From Natronorubrum halalkaliphilum (GTDB lineage: Archaea > Halobacteriota > Halobacteria > Halobacteriales > Natrialbaceae), in assembly GCF_009834785.1 (NCBI RefSeq), contig NZ_WUYX01000038.1, positions 2,947 to 66,946 of the forward strand: a stretch of DNA of 64,000 nt, written 5' to 3'. The notes under the pieces were generated by a model that had not been told where the DNA came from, did not search any database, and saw nothing but the letters and a program-made list of their open reading frames with translations. Shown piece by piece: positions 6,960 through 15,500 of the stretch. Made by a program: the position numbers and the translations under genes. Position 1 is the first letter of the stretch; each line of letters opens with the position of its first letter.

Positions 6960-7142
6960 TCACTCGTTCGGGTGGATGATGTAACCGCTCGTTTCGAGTT
7001 CCTCGATAACGTCGTCAGGGACGACGGCGTCGGAACCGCTCGAGGCCACAAACTTCAGCACATTATCGCCGACTACTTCGAACGCGTAGTCCGTACCATC
7101 GTAGTCGACGACCACTTGCGCCTGCTCGACCGTGATATCCAT
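6960..7142 (-). CDS. Conserved-looking small hypothetical protein
   Basis: The protein has 60 residues from the ATG at 7140-7142 (MDITVEQAQVVVDYDGTDYA). It is acidic, beta-rich in its first half and ends in a helix followed by SGYIIHPNE. The haloarchaeal acidic composition and GC-rich third positions fit a real chromosomal gene. A longer start at 7202 exists but overlaps sequence that looks non-coding. Function unknown. Confidence 0.6.
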   Translation of the reverse strand: MDITVEQAQVVVDYDGTDYAFEVVGDNVLKFVASSGSDAVVPDDVIEELETSGYIIHPNE

Positions 7143-7548
7143 GAGTGATCCGATCGGCCCTACATCGATGACTGAGGTAAAAGTGAGCCGTGCAGTGGCC
7201 ACTCGAGGTCACGGAGAGAGCGGAACGGGGATCGATAGCGGGGAACTTCCGCTCCACGTTCACCGAGCACGCCCTCGTGACGTCATCGCGTGACCTCGTG
7301 ACAGTTTCCGGTATCGACCGCCTCCACAGAAATCGATCTACGTTCCGAATGTGTGGAGTTACCCCGACAGGAGTGTCTTTGCGGCGTGAACCCACCCCAG
7401 GGTCAAGCCCCGGGGCAGTCGCCTTGTACCGCCTGTACACTGATCCGGCACGCTGGACAGGCTCGGAACGAAACCCGGATTCATCACCTGAAACGACGGT
7501 CCCTGCAAGCCGAACGGTTTCCGGGAATCGTCACATCACTCGAGACTC
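7143..7548. other. Intergenic region, no clear gene
   Basis: There are several overlapping ORFs on both strands but none has convincing composition. Around 7385-7420 there is a GC-rich imperfect hairpin (CCCCAGGG with CCCCGGGG). The region may be a decayed remnant near the element boundary. Confidence 0.35.
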
Positions 7549-8223
7549 ATGGCGGAGTCTCGAGACCGTGACCGTCGCCGCGGCCGGAGACGTATTCGAG
7601 GTCGGTTCAAACGCTGGCTGATTAACGGCGTCGCGATCACGATTCCGTTGGTGATTACGCTGCTCGTGTTCATCATCGTCATCGATTTCGTTCTGGGTGT
7701 GCTCTCACCGATCGTCCAGGGAATTATCTACGTCCTGCCGAACGATCCGCCGACCATCGTCGTCGAGTTTGTCACCCTCGTGTCGCTGGTCACATTCTTT
7801 CTCGTGGTCGGTATCGCCGCCGACTACACGCCCGGCCGGGCCATCTCCAAGCGCGTCCACGCCGCGATGGAGACGATTCCGGGGATCAGCACGGTTTACG
7901 AGAGCGTACGTCGGGCGAGTCGAATGTTGGTCGACGACGACACCGAGCAGTTCCAGGACGTCAAACTCGTCGAGTTCCCCCACCGGGACGCCTACATGCT
8001 CGGCTTTCTCACCGCGAAGACGCCACCCGAAGTCGAGGACCGGGTCGATAACGGAGCAATGGTGACGCTCATGGTTCCGCTCGGCCCGAATCCGACGACC
8101 AACGGGTTCATCATGCACATGCCCGCCGAGCACGTCTACGACGTCGACATCACCGTCGAAGAGGCGATCCGCTCGATCGCAACACTCGGCGTGGCCTCGA
8201 ACGAACTCGGCGAAGACGCGTAA
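7549..8223 (+). CDS. DUF502 family membrane protein
   Basis: The protein has 224 residues. A basic N-terminus (RDRRRGRRRIRGRFKRW) precedes TM segments at about residues 26-50 and 72-92. The conserved segment ADYTPGRAISKRVHAAMETIPGISTVYESVR follows, and then a cytoplasmic beta-rich domain with DVKLVEFPHRDAYMLGFLT and VPLGPNPTTNGFI. This order is diagnostic of the DUF502 (COG2928) family of inner-membrane proteins of unknown function. The gene is monocistronic. It is not part of the mobile element by content. Confidence 0.9.
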   Translation: MAESRDRDRRRGRRRIRGRFKRWLINGVAITIPLVITLLVFIIVIDFVLGVLSPIVQGIIYVLPNDPPTIVVEFVTLVSLVTFFLVVGIAADYTPGRAISKRVHAAMETIPGISTVYESVRRASRMLVDDDTEQFQDVKLVEFPHRDAYMLGFLTAKTPPEVEDRVDNGAMVTLMVPLGPNPTTNGFIMHMPAEHVYDVDITVEEAIRSIATLGVASNELGEDA

Positions 8224-8706
8224 TCTCGAGGGACAGTCTCGATACCGATTCATTCGTCGCGAAGTACCAAAACAGATTGGCCGCACATACATAACCAAAG
8301 AAAACAAATACATAGTGAGGCCACGCATCGAAGGTATACGGGAACGCGGCGTGTGTGTCTCCAGCGTAGGGCCCTGGAGACGGTTTTCGAACGGGCGATT
8401 CGACTGTGGCCCAGAATCAATCCGTTCGGGTTCTCGAGTGGAGAGCAGCGATAGCGTTGGGATAAGCGACGGCCGGGCTACTGGCCCGGCGCTGAGACGG
8501 GCTGCTGTCAGTCGGTTCCGGCGCGGTCACGGCCGGTGTGCGGTCACGCGGGTACGTGTAACAGTCTTCGAAATACCTGTCCGTCCCCGTTTCGAACCGC
8601 CATCGTCCCGACCGGTTTTGGACGGAGCGCACCGCCGACTCGAGCGCGACCAGTTTCGGTCCGCTTTGCCACCATTTATACCCGATGGCATCCCTATCAC
8701 AGTGCA
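8224..8706 (+). other. Intergenic region with two strong hairpins, possible small RNA
   Basis: This 483-base gap upstream of mcm contains an AT-rich stretch at 8282-8320 and then two inverted repeats. GTCTCCAG (8357-8364) pairs with CTGGAGAC (8374-8381), and GCCGGGC (8472-8478) pairs with GCCCGGC (8484-8490). Overlapping ORFs here are compositionally poor. The first hairpin could end the DUF502 transcript. The set could also belong to a small RNA. Confidence 0.35.
8675..8680 (+). promoter_or_regulatory. TATA box of mcm
   Basis: TTTATA is centred about 29 bases before the ATG at 8707 and supports this start, since the transcript would begin within a few bases of it. The longer in-frame ORF from 8536 would start upstream of the promoter. 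Confidence 0.6.
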
Positions 8707-11613
8707 ATGGCGCAAGCGGGAAATACCGAACTCGTCGACTCGTTCGAGCAGTTCTTCCGCAACTACTACGATAACGAGATCAAACAGCTTGCGCAGCAGT
8801 ATCCCAACGAGCAGCGCTCGCTTCACGTCGAGTGGGAGGATCTCTATCGGTTCGATCCCGACCTCGCAGACGACTATCTCAACCAGCCCGAACAGCTCCA
8901 GCGCTACGCCGAAGAGGCGCTGCGACTGTACGATCTTCCGATCGACGTGAGCCTCGGCCAGGCCCACGTCCGAATTCGGAACCTCCCCGAGACCGAATCG
9001 CCCGAAATTCGGGACATTCGCGCTCGGGACATGAACTCCCTCGTTCAGGTCCACGGCATCGTCCGGAAAGCGACCGACGTCCGGCCGAAAATCGAGGAAG
9101 CCGCCTTCGAATGCCAACTCTGTGGGACCCTCACTCGCATTCCACAGTCCAGCGGCGACTTCCAGGAACCACACGAGTGCCAGGGCTGTGAGCGACAGGG
9201 ACCGTTCAAGGTGAACTTCGACCAGTCGGAGTTCGTCGACTCCCAGAAGCTCCGCATGCAGGAGAGTCCCGAAGGGCTTCGGGGCGGGGAAACGCCGCAG
9301 TCGCTCGACGTCCACATCGAAGACGACATCACCGGCGAAGTCACCCCCGGCGACCACGTCTCCGCAACCGGCGTGCTCCGCCTCGAACAACAGGGCAACG
9401 AGCAGGAGAAGTCGCCGGTGTTCGACTTCTACATGGAGGGCATGTCCGTCGACATCGACGAAGAGCAGTTCGAGGACATGGACATCACCGACGAAGACAA
9501 AGAAGAGATCGTCCGCCTCTCCTCGAGCGACGACATCTACGAGCAGATGATCGCCTCCATCGCACCCTCCATCTACGGCTACGATCAGGAGAAACTCGCG
9601 ATGATCCTGCAGCTGTTCTCGGGCGTGACGAAGCAGTTGCCCGACGGTTCGCGGATCCGCGGCGACTTGCACATGCTCCTTATCGGTGATCCGGGTACCG
9701 GGAAATGTGTTCGGGGAGAGACGAACGTTACTCTCGCGGATGGGCGCGACATTCCGATTCGTGAACTCGTCGAGTCGAACCTCGAGGATCCAAAACCGAT
9801 CGACGACGGCTGGTACGACGAGATCGATCTCGAAGTGCCGTCGCTGCAGGACGACGGAACGATCGCTCCACAGCGGGCGACCAAGGTCTGGAAACGAGAC
9901 GCGCCCGAACAGATGTATCGGGTTCAGACCTCGAGCGGCCGGGAACTCGAGGTGACACCGTCACATCCCCTATTCGTACAGGATAGCGGCCAATGTAAAC
10001 CGATTGTTGCAGACGAACTCACTGAAGGGCAGTTTGTTGCAGCACCTCGACGTCTCCCGACGGAAGAAGACGACACACTCGATATTGATTACCGCCAATC
10101 TAAATCACGAAACGCAGTTCAGCTTGATAGTATCCCTAACATTGGTTCAGAGCTCCGGCAGATTCGAGAGTCACTATCGCTTACACAGGCGGATTGTGGA
10201 CTCCCTCGGTCGACGTATCAGCAGTACGAACGAGGGTCGAGAAACCCGAGCCGAGAGAGCCTTCGGAAAGTCGTTGCAGCGTTCAACGACGCTCTACCGC
10301 CGGAAGGTAGCCAAACCGGGGATACTGCTGTAGCTGACGGTGGATCCATAAAAACGAGTATCTCTGGCCTCGAGCAGTTCGTTGACGGAGCGGTCTGCTG
10401 GGACCGCATCGAGAGTATCGATACGGTTGAACCCGACTACGACTGGGTGTATGACCTCGAGATTGAGGGCACTCACAATTACATCTCGAACGGGGTCGTT
10501 TCTCACAACTCCCAGATGCTCGGCTATATCAAAAATATCGCCCCTCGAGCCGTCTACACGTCCGGTAAGGGTTCCTCTTCGGCAGGTCTGACCGCCGCCG
10601 CTGTGAGAGACGATTTCGGCGACGGACAGCAATGGACGCTGGAAGCTGGTGCGTTGGTTCTCGCTGATCAAGGCATCGCAGCGGTCGACGAACTCGATAA
10701 GATGCGCTCGGAAGATCGCAGCGCCATGCACGAGGCCTTAGAGCAACAGAAAATCTCAGTCTCTAAAGCGGGGATCAATGCCACCCTCAAGTCCCGCTGT
10801 TCGCTACTGGGCGCGGCAAACCCCAAATACGGCCGCTTCGATCACTACGAACCGATCAGCGAGCAGATCGACCTCGAGCCGGCGTTGATCTCCCGGTTCG
10901 ATCTGATCTTCACCGTCACGGACGAGCCCGACGAGGAAAAAGACCGGAACCTCGCCGAGCACATCATCACCACCAACTACGCGGGCGAGTTGACGACTCA
11001 ACAAGAGCAGATGACGTCGATGGACGTCTCGAGCGACGAAATCGCGGAGATGACCGAACAGGTCGACCCCGAGATCGACGCCGAACTCCTGCGGAAGTAC
11101 ATCGCCTACTCGAAGCAAAACTGCCACCCGCGGATGACCGAGGCTGCCCGCGAGGCGATCCGTGATTTCTACGTCGATCTGCGCTCGAAGGGGACCGATG
11201 AGGACGCTGCGGTGCCGGTTACCGCACGGAAACTCGAGGCACTGGTTCGGTTGTCGGAAGCCAGCGCTCGCGTTCGCCTCTCCGATACGGTCGAACAATC
11301 CGACGCGGAACGGGTGATCGAGATCGTCCACTCCTGTCTGCAGGATATCGGCGTCGATCCCGAGACGGGCGAGTTCGACGCGGACATCGTCGAGGCGGGC
11401 ACGTCCAAGTCACAGCGCGATCGGATCAAGAACATCAAACAGCTGATCAGCGATATCGAAGAGGAGTACGACGACGGGGCACCCGTCGATATCGTCCTCG
11501 AGCGGGCCGACGAGATCGGGATGGATCAGTCCAAGGCCGAACACGAGATCGAGAAGCTCAAACAGAAAGGCGAGGTGTACGAGCCGAGTACGGATAACCT
11601 GCGGACGACTTGA
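8707..11613 (+). CDS. mcm: Replicative DNA helicase MCM with in-frame intein
   Basis: The precursor has 968 residues, about 700 after intein removal. MCM is the ring helicase that unwinds DNA at the replication fork. Visible motifs are the N-terminal zinc motif CQLCG to CQGC, Walker A GDPGTGK (interrupted by the intein right after the Lys), Walker B IAAVDELDK, sensor 1 (LLGAANPK), the SRFDLIF arginine-finger segment, and a C-terminal winged-helix domain ending YEPSTDNLRTT. The start at 8707 is chosen from the TATA box and from the conserved N-terminus MAQAGNTELVDSFEQF. The TGA stop is part of the TTGACATCC end of an IS200/IS605-type remnant, yet the protein appears full-length. Confidence 0.95.
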   Translation: MAQAGNTELVDSFEQFFRNYYDNEIKQLAQQYPNEQRSLHVEWEDLYRFDPDLADDYLNQPEQLQRYAEEALRLYDLPIDVSLGQAHVRIRNLPETESPEIRDIRARDMNSLVQVHGIVRKATDVRPKIEEAAFECQLCGTLTRIPQSSGDFQEPHECQGCERQGPFKVNFDQSEFVDSQKLRMQESPEGLRGGETPQSLDVHIEDDITGEVTPGDHVSATGVLRLEQQGNEQEKSPVFDFYMEGMSVDIDEEQFEDMDITDEDKEEIVRLSSSDDIYEQMIASIAPSIYGYDQEKLAMILQLFSGVTKQLPDGSRIRGDLHMLLIGDPGTGKCVRGETNVTLADGRDIPIRELVESNLEDPKPIDDGWYDEIDLEVPSLQDDGTIAPQRATKVWKRDAPEQMYRVQTSSGRELEVTPSHPLFVQDSGQCKPIVADELTEGQFVAAPRRLPTEEDDTLDIDYRQSKSRNAVQLDSIPNIGSELRQIRESLSLTQADCGLPRSTYQQYERGSRNPSRESLRKVVAAFNDALPPEGSQTGDTAVADGGSIKTSISGLEQFVDGAVCWDRIESIDTVEPDYDWVYDLEIEGTHNYISNGVVSHNSQMLGYIKNIAPRAVYTSGKGSSSAGLTAAAVRDDFGDGQQWTLEAGALVLADQGIAAVDELDKMRSEDRSAMHEALEQQKISVSKAGINATLKSRCSLLGAANPKYGRFDHYEPISEQIDLEPALISRFDLIFTVTDEPDEEKDRNLAEHIITTNYAGELTTQQEQMTSMDVSSDEIAEMTEQVDPEIDAELLRKYIAYSKQNCHPRMTEAAREAIRDFYVDLRSKGTDEDAAVPVTARKLEALVRLSEASARVRLSDTVEQSDAERVIEIVHSCLQDIGVDPETGEFDADIVEAGTSKSQRDRIKNIKQLISDIEEEYDDGAPVDIVLERADEIGMDQSKAEHEIEKLKQKGEVYEPSTDNLRTT
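9706..10509 (+). other. Intein in the MCM P-loop, HTH in place of an endonuclease
   Basis: The intein has 268 residues. It begins with Cys (codon 9706-9708, splice block A CVRGETNVTLADG), has a block B TPSHPLFV, and ends with block F DWVYDLEIEGTHNYISNG and a terminal His-Asn. The first extein residue is Ser (10510-10512). It sits between GDPGTGK and S of Walker A, a known MCM/CDC21 insertion point. Splicing is required for ATPase activity. No LAGLIDADG pair is visible. Instead residues about 148-195 (RQIRESLSLTQADCGLPRST and on) look like an XRE-type helix-turn-helix. The region 9990-10330 is more AT-rich than the flanks. Confidence 0.9.
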
Positions 11614-11927
11614 CATCCTCCTCGCCGTGAACGACGAGGATTCCTTACGCGTGGCCTCGGACCCGCTGGTTCGAGCCACCGAAGGCAACTTCCCAACCGC
11701 GGTGGTCGGTCCCGGTTTGTGCGTGATACGTCGGGCCTCGAAGAGGCGTGGTGTACTTGGGTATCCGCTTGCACCGCACAGGCCGTGCCATCGACCCGAC
11801 TCGAATTCGCGTTCGAGTCTCGCGTCGGGTAGGCTCGCGTTTTTGATGACGGGGGAACGCCAAACCACCCCCACTTTTCCCGAGCGAGTTACTTCAGAAA
11901 ACGACGCCAGTGGGCCTAACTCTTGCC
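11611..11927 (-). mobile_element. Orphan IS200/IS605-type 3' end (no transposase)
   Basis: On the plus strand the sequence TTGACATCCTCCTCGCCG followed by GTGAACGACGAGGATTCC matches the terminal hairpin style of haloarchaeal IS200/IS605/IS1341 elements, read from their right end inward. The hairpin stem is CCTCG-CG around a TGAA loop (11620-11639). About 290 bases of GC-rich, non-coding sequence with the character of a TnpB 3' region follow (CTTCGGTGGCTCGAACCAGC on the minus strand). No tnpA or tnpB reading frame is present. It is either a solo end or MITE, or a leftover guide (omega) RNA gene. The outermost TGA serves as the mcm stop. Confidence 0.6.
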
Positions 11928-12056
11928 GTTTGTGTAGTCGAGTGACGCGATTCACGCCCGTCCCCAGAACGCGGCGCGTTCCGGTGTGCGAACGAGCCGC
12001 GAAGCGTCTCGTCAACGCCGTGAACGGCGGGCCTCTCTCGCTGATTAAAGGTAGCG
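11928..12056 (+). repeat. Dispersed ~125-bp repeat, copy 1
   Basis: This segment is about 95% identical to 44387-44514, from GTTTGTGTAGTCGAG to GGTAGCG. It holds an inverted repeat CCAGAACGC / GCGTTCCGG (one mismatch in this copy, perfect in copy 2) and CGCCG-TGAA-CGGCG. Differences between the copies do not favour third codon positions, so it behaves like a structural or noncoding repeat rather than a gene piece. The rest of the gap up to 12323 has no supported gene. Confidence 0.7.
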
Positions 12057-12323
12057 CGGGCAGGCCGCTGTCGAGTACGGGTTCCCGTGTGACTACTCTC
12101 ACGGCTGAACTCCGGGATGTGGCCTCGAATCTCTGTAGCCGGTATCGATTCGAGAGGAGCCGCCGATCGTCAATCCATCCCTACTCGCACGACGGCCGTG
12201 CGATCGGCGTGTCAACCGTTTCGGTTAGAACTAGGGCGTCCGATTCGCTGCACCGACCCTGTCATCGGGAGCGTGGCCAGCGAACCCACGCGCTTTTCTC
12301 CCTCCCCACCCTCTCGCCTGACA

Positions 12324-13583
12324 ATGAGTCTCAGCCTCTCCGGTGATCAGCCCGAGGCCCCCGCCGACGCCGACGACGGCGTCTGGCTCGAGTGCATCGA
12401 GTGTGGCGAAACGTTCGCGCCGTTCGACGACGTCCGCTACACCTGCGACGAATGCGACGGGCTGCTCGAGGCCCGCTACGAAGAGCTACCGACGTTCGAC
12501 GAGTTCGAGGGCGAGGGCGTCTGGCGCTACAGCGCCGTCCTGCCGTTCGACGAGGGCGTTTCGATCCGGGAAGGAGCGACGCCGCTGTACGAGGTGCCCG
12601 GCCTCGAGAACGATATCGGCGTCGAAACGCTGCGAATCAAACACGAGGGGATGAACCCGACCGGGTCGTTCAAGGACCGCGGGATGACCGTCGGCGTCAG
12701 AGTCGCGAAGGAACTCGCGGTCGACCGACTCGCCTGCGCCTCCACCGGAAACACCAGCGCCGCGCTGGCCGCCTACGGTTCCCGCGGTGGGATGGAGACG
12801 CTCGTTCTCCTGCCCGCGGGAAAGGTCGCCGCTGGCAAGGTCGCCCAGGCCAGCCTCCACGGCGCGCGCATCCTCGAGGTCGACGGCAACTTCGACGCCT
12901 GTCTGGACATCGTCCAAGACCTGGCCGAAGGCGGGGAAGCCTACCTCCTGAACTCGCTGAACCCGTTCCGACTCGAGGGCCAGAAGACGATCGGGCTCGA
13001 GATTCTCGAGGGCTTCCTCGCGGATTACGACACTGTCCCGGATCGGATCGTGCTGCCGGTCGGCAACGCCGGCAACACGTCGGCGCTGTACAAGGCCTTC
13101 CGCGAACTCGTCCAGGCGGGCGAACTCGCGGAAAGCGACGTTCCCAAGCTAACCGGCGTTCAGGCCGAGGGCGCGGCGCCGATGGTCGAGGCGATCGAGA
13201 ACGGTGCCGACGAAGTGCGACGCTGGGAGGACGTCGAGACGCGCGCGACGGCGATCCGGATCGGTAACCCGGTCAACGCGCCGAAGGCGCTGCCCGGAAT
13301 CCGCGAGACCGGCGGGACGGCGGTCGCCGTTTCCGACGCGGAAATCACCGATGCCCAGCGCGATCTAGCCGGCGAAGGAATCGGCGTCGAACCCGCCTCC
13401 GCGGCCTCCGTCGCCGGACTGCGGAAACTCCGCCGCGAGGGAATCGTCGGCGACGACGAACGCGTCGCCTGCCTGACGACCGGCCACCTGCTCAAGGACC
13501 CCGACGCGGCGGCGGCCGCCGGTGCCGATCCGGAGCCGGTGCCGGCGGATACCGACGGCGTGCTCGAGCACCTGCAGAACTGA
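12324..13583 (+). CDS. thrC: Threonine synthase
   Basis: The protein has 419 residues. It converts O-phosphohomoserine to threonine and phosphate with pyridoxal phosphate, the last step of threonine synthesis, in the cytoplasm. An N-terminal zinc-ribbon-like motif (CIECGETFAP to CDECDG) precedes the PLP domain. HEGMNPTGSFKDRGMTVGV contains the Schiff-base lysine, STGNTSAALAAYGSR the phosphate loop, and LPVGNAGNTSALYKAF a second glycine loop. The ATG at 12324 (MSLSLSGDQP) is preferred over the in-frame ATG at 12117 because the extra N-terminus is Arg-rich shadow sequence. The gene is monocistronic. Confidence 0.95.
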   Translation: MSLSLSGDQPEAPADADDGVWLECIECGETFAPFDDVRYTCDECDGLLEARYEELPTFDEFEGEGVWRYSAVLPFDEGVSIREGATPLYEVPGLENDIGVETLRIKHEGMNPTGSFKDRGMTVGVRVAKELAVDRLACASTGNTSAALAAYGSRGGMETLVLLPAGKVAAGKVAQASLHGARILEVDGNFDACLDIVQDLAEGGEAYLLNSLNPFRLEGQKTIGLEILEGFLADYDTVPDRIVLPVGNAGNTSALYKAFRELVQAGELAESDVPKLTGVQAEGAAPMVEAIENGADEVRRWEDVETRATAIRIGNPVNAPKALPGIRETGGTAVAVSDAEITDAQRDLAGEGIGVEPASAASVAGLRKLRREGIVGDDERVACLTTGHLLKDPDAAAAAGADPEPVPADTDGVLEHLQN

Positions 13584-13680
13584 ACCCCTGGCCGGCGTCT
13601 TTCGAACGTCGGTCCTCCGTCAGACGCGTCTGACGGCTGACTGACTGCGTTTTTTGGCTTCGGACCCCGAACTCGAATTC

Positions 13681-14094
13681 ATGGCCGCCGAACACCGTTA
13701 CACCGATGGACGCCCCGCTACTGACGACCGTCCGCGGAGTCACCGACCGTCTCGTTCGGGTTCGCGTTCCCATTCCCGTTCCCGTTCCCGTTCAGATTCC
13801 GGTATCGCATTCGAGTTCCACTCACCCACCTCGTCGAGCGACGGCTCCGCTGGTGGCTCGAGCGAGACGAGTCCGCTCGAGCCGGCACTTCACTCCCGGA
13901 TCGAACGAACGCGGCTGCGGATGCAGGTCGCCGCGCTCGAACGCGCACTCGAGACGAGCGAACGGCAACGGCAGTCCGTCATCGACCGATACGAACGACT
14001 GCTCGCCGAACGCGACGATTCTCACCGTGACCTATCGACTGGCGAACGTCGGACGGGAAGCTCGCTCCGACGGCTGCTCACGGGCTGGTACTGA
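13681..14094 (+). CDS. Coiled-coil protein with Arg/Ser repeat linker
   Basis: The protein has 137 residues from the ATG at 13681 (MAAEHRYTDG). Residues about 15-45 are an Arg/Ser-rich low-complexity stretch encoded by a hexanucleotide repeat of CCCGTT type (about 13760-13800). Residues about 75-120 (RMQVAALERALETSERQRQS) form a predicted coiled coil. It ends LRRLLTGWY. The family is unknown to me but the coiled-coil part has good haloarchaeal coding character. The hexamer repeat is prone to length change. Confidence 0.6.
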   Translation: MAAEHRYTDGRPATDDRPRSHRPSRSGSRSHSRSRSRSDSGIAFEFHSPTSSSDGSAGGSSETSPLEPALHSRIERTRLRMQVAALERALETSERQRQSVIDRYERLLAERDDSHRDLSTGERRTGSSLRRLLTGWY

Positions 14095-14290
14095 GAACGG
14101 AGTCTCGTCGACGGCGCACTCGACCCTGGGCAGTCGATTAGCTGTCGAATCGCCGGTCGGCAGTCGATCCGGCCGCCGAGCCGATTCTCACAGCCCGGGG
14201 CTCCAACTTACTGCGAACTATATTCGACCGGTATCTCCGTTACCGATTGTTACTCGCTAACCACGCTTAATTTTCAATAGAATCATGTAG

Positions 14291-14296
14291 TTTAAA
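14291..14296 (+). promoter_or_regulatory. Candidate TATA box of tfb
   Basis: TTTAAA lies in an AT-rich stretch about 45 bases before the ATG at 14339, giving a predicted leader of roughly 18 bases. Confidence 0.4.
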
Positions 14297-14338
14297 TGCA
14301 ACCAATGGCATCGATCATATGTCAACGGAAGCAATCTA

Positions 14339-15241
14339 ATGGAAGGAATTGACTCAGCGTCAGACTGTCCTGAATGTGGTGGCAGGTTACGATCCGATAG
14401 TACCGAAACGGTCTGTGAAGAATGCGGTCTCGTCTCCGCCGAAGACGCGATCGATCGCGGCCCGGAATGGCGATCGTTCGACGACGGTAAAACGGATCAA
14501 CGCCGAACCGGCGCGCCGCTTACGCGCTCGAGGCACGATCGCGGTCTCTCGACGGAAATCGGCTACGGCACCGGCTCCAACTCGGGGTACAGCACTCGAC
14601 TAACCGGCCGAAAGCGCCGGCAAATCTCCCGGCTGCGTCGAGAACACAATCGCGCACGGATCTCGACCAAAGCGAAGCGCAATCAGGTCTATGGCTTCAC
14701 CGAAATCCGGCGGCTCAACACGTCGCTCTCGCTTCCGGACTCGAACAGAGACCAGGCCTGTACGCTGTTCAAGTCGGCCCAGTCCGAAGGGCTCTTTCAG
14801 GGCCGATCGCTCGAGGGGTTCGCCGCGGCTGCGGTCTACGCGACCTGCCGGACGTGTTCGAACCCGCGGACGATCGACGAGATCACCGTTGTTGCCCGTG
14901 CAGATAGCGACGAGCTCACCGCCGCATACGGTGCGCTCAACCGCGAACTCGGAATCCCGACGGGACCGATCGATCCGACGCAGTACCTGCCGCGATACGC
15001 CTCGAAACTCGACCTCGAGACGGAAATCGAGCGTCGGGCCCGGGAACACGCCACCGCCTTGCTCGACGAAGGCCTGGTCAGCGGTCGCAACCCGAGCGGT
15101 ATCGCAGCGGCCTGTCTCTACAAAGCGACCGGTGAGCGCGCGGGCTGGCCGACGATTACACAGGCCACTGCGGCTGACGTTGCCAACGTCGCACCGGCGA
15201 CGATCCGCTCGACCGTAACGAACCTCAAGGAACTCTCCTGA
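14339..15241 (+). CDS. tfb: Transcription initiation factor TFB
   Basis: The protein has 300 residues. TFB recruits RNA polymerase to TBP bound at the TATA box. The N-terminal zinc ribbon has CPECGGRL to CEECGLV, followed by the B-reader region (GPEWRSFDDG and GAPLTRSRHDRG). Two cyclin-like repeats follow (about residues 110-195 and 205-295). They include FQGRSLEGFAAAAVYATCR and GRNPSGIAAACLYKATGE, the usual conserved segments of each repeat, and a C-terminal HTH (VANVAPATIRSTVTNLKE). Haloarchaea carry many TFBs, so which regulon this one serves cannot be told from the sequence. Confidence 0.95.
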   Translation: MEGIDSASDCPECGGRLRSDSTETVCEECGLVSAEDAIDRGPEWRSFDDGKTDQRRTGAPLTRSRHDRGLSTEIGYGTGSNSGYSTRLTGRKRRQISRLRREHNRARISTKAKRNQVYGFTEIRRLNTSLSLPDSNRDQACTLFKSAQSEGLFQGRSLEGFAAAAVYATCRTCSNPRTIDEITVVARADSDELTAAYGALNRELGIPTGPIDPTQYLPRYASKLDLETEIERRAREHATALLDEGLVSGRNPSGIAAACLYKATGERAGWPTITQATAADVANVAPATIRSTVTNLKELS

Positions 15242-15264
15242 TACTGTCGGACAGCAGTCAATAC

Positions 15265-15327
15265 GAAGCCGATCGTGAATACGGGGTCGTCGCCGGCGGT
15301 GACGACTCCAGCAGAACGATCGGCTTC
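15265..15327. repeat. 12-bp inverted repeat with nested stem downstream of tfb
   Basis: GAAGCCGATCGT (15265-15276) is perfectly complementary to ACGATCGGCTTC (15316-15327). Between the arms GTCGTC and GACGAC form an inner stem. It lies between the 3' ends of tfb and argF, so a bidirectional terminator is likely. It could also be a small non-autonomous element. Confidence 0.55.
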
Positions 15328-15500
15328 ACGTAGTTCCATCCGTTCGTTGCCGGGACTCGAGCGACAGCGCCGTGTGGATGCTGATTCGATCGCCGGGGGC
15401 TACAGTAGCAAATCGTCGCGGCGGATCGACGATCTCGAACGCCGAATCGCTGCACTCGAAACCGAACGGGATCGGCGACTGCCACGCGTCGCGTTCGGTA

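Noticed and set aside
6594-6979. Possible attR or tRNA fragment behind the integrase
   Set aside because: No acceptor or T-arm sequence and no duplicate of any other sequence in the window was found.
7190-7621. Plus-strand ORF between the small hypothetical and DUF502 genes
   Set aside because: Composition is not haloarchaeal-coding, and it overlaps the start of the DUF502 gene.
8527-9672. Long minus-strand ORF over the mcm N-terminus
   Set aside because: Valine- and leucine-rich shadow of the GC-rich mcm gene; no family features.
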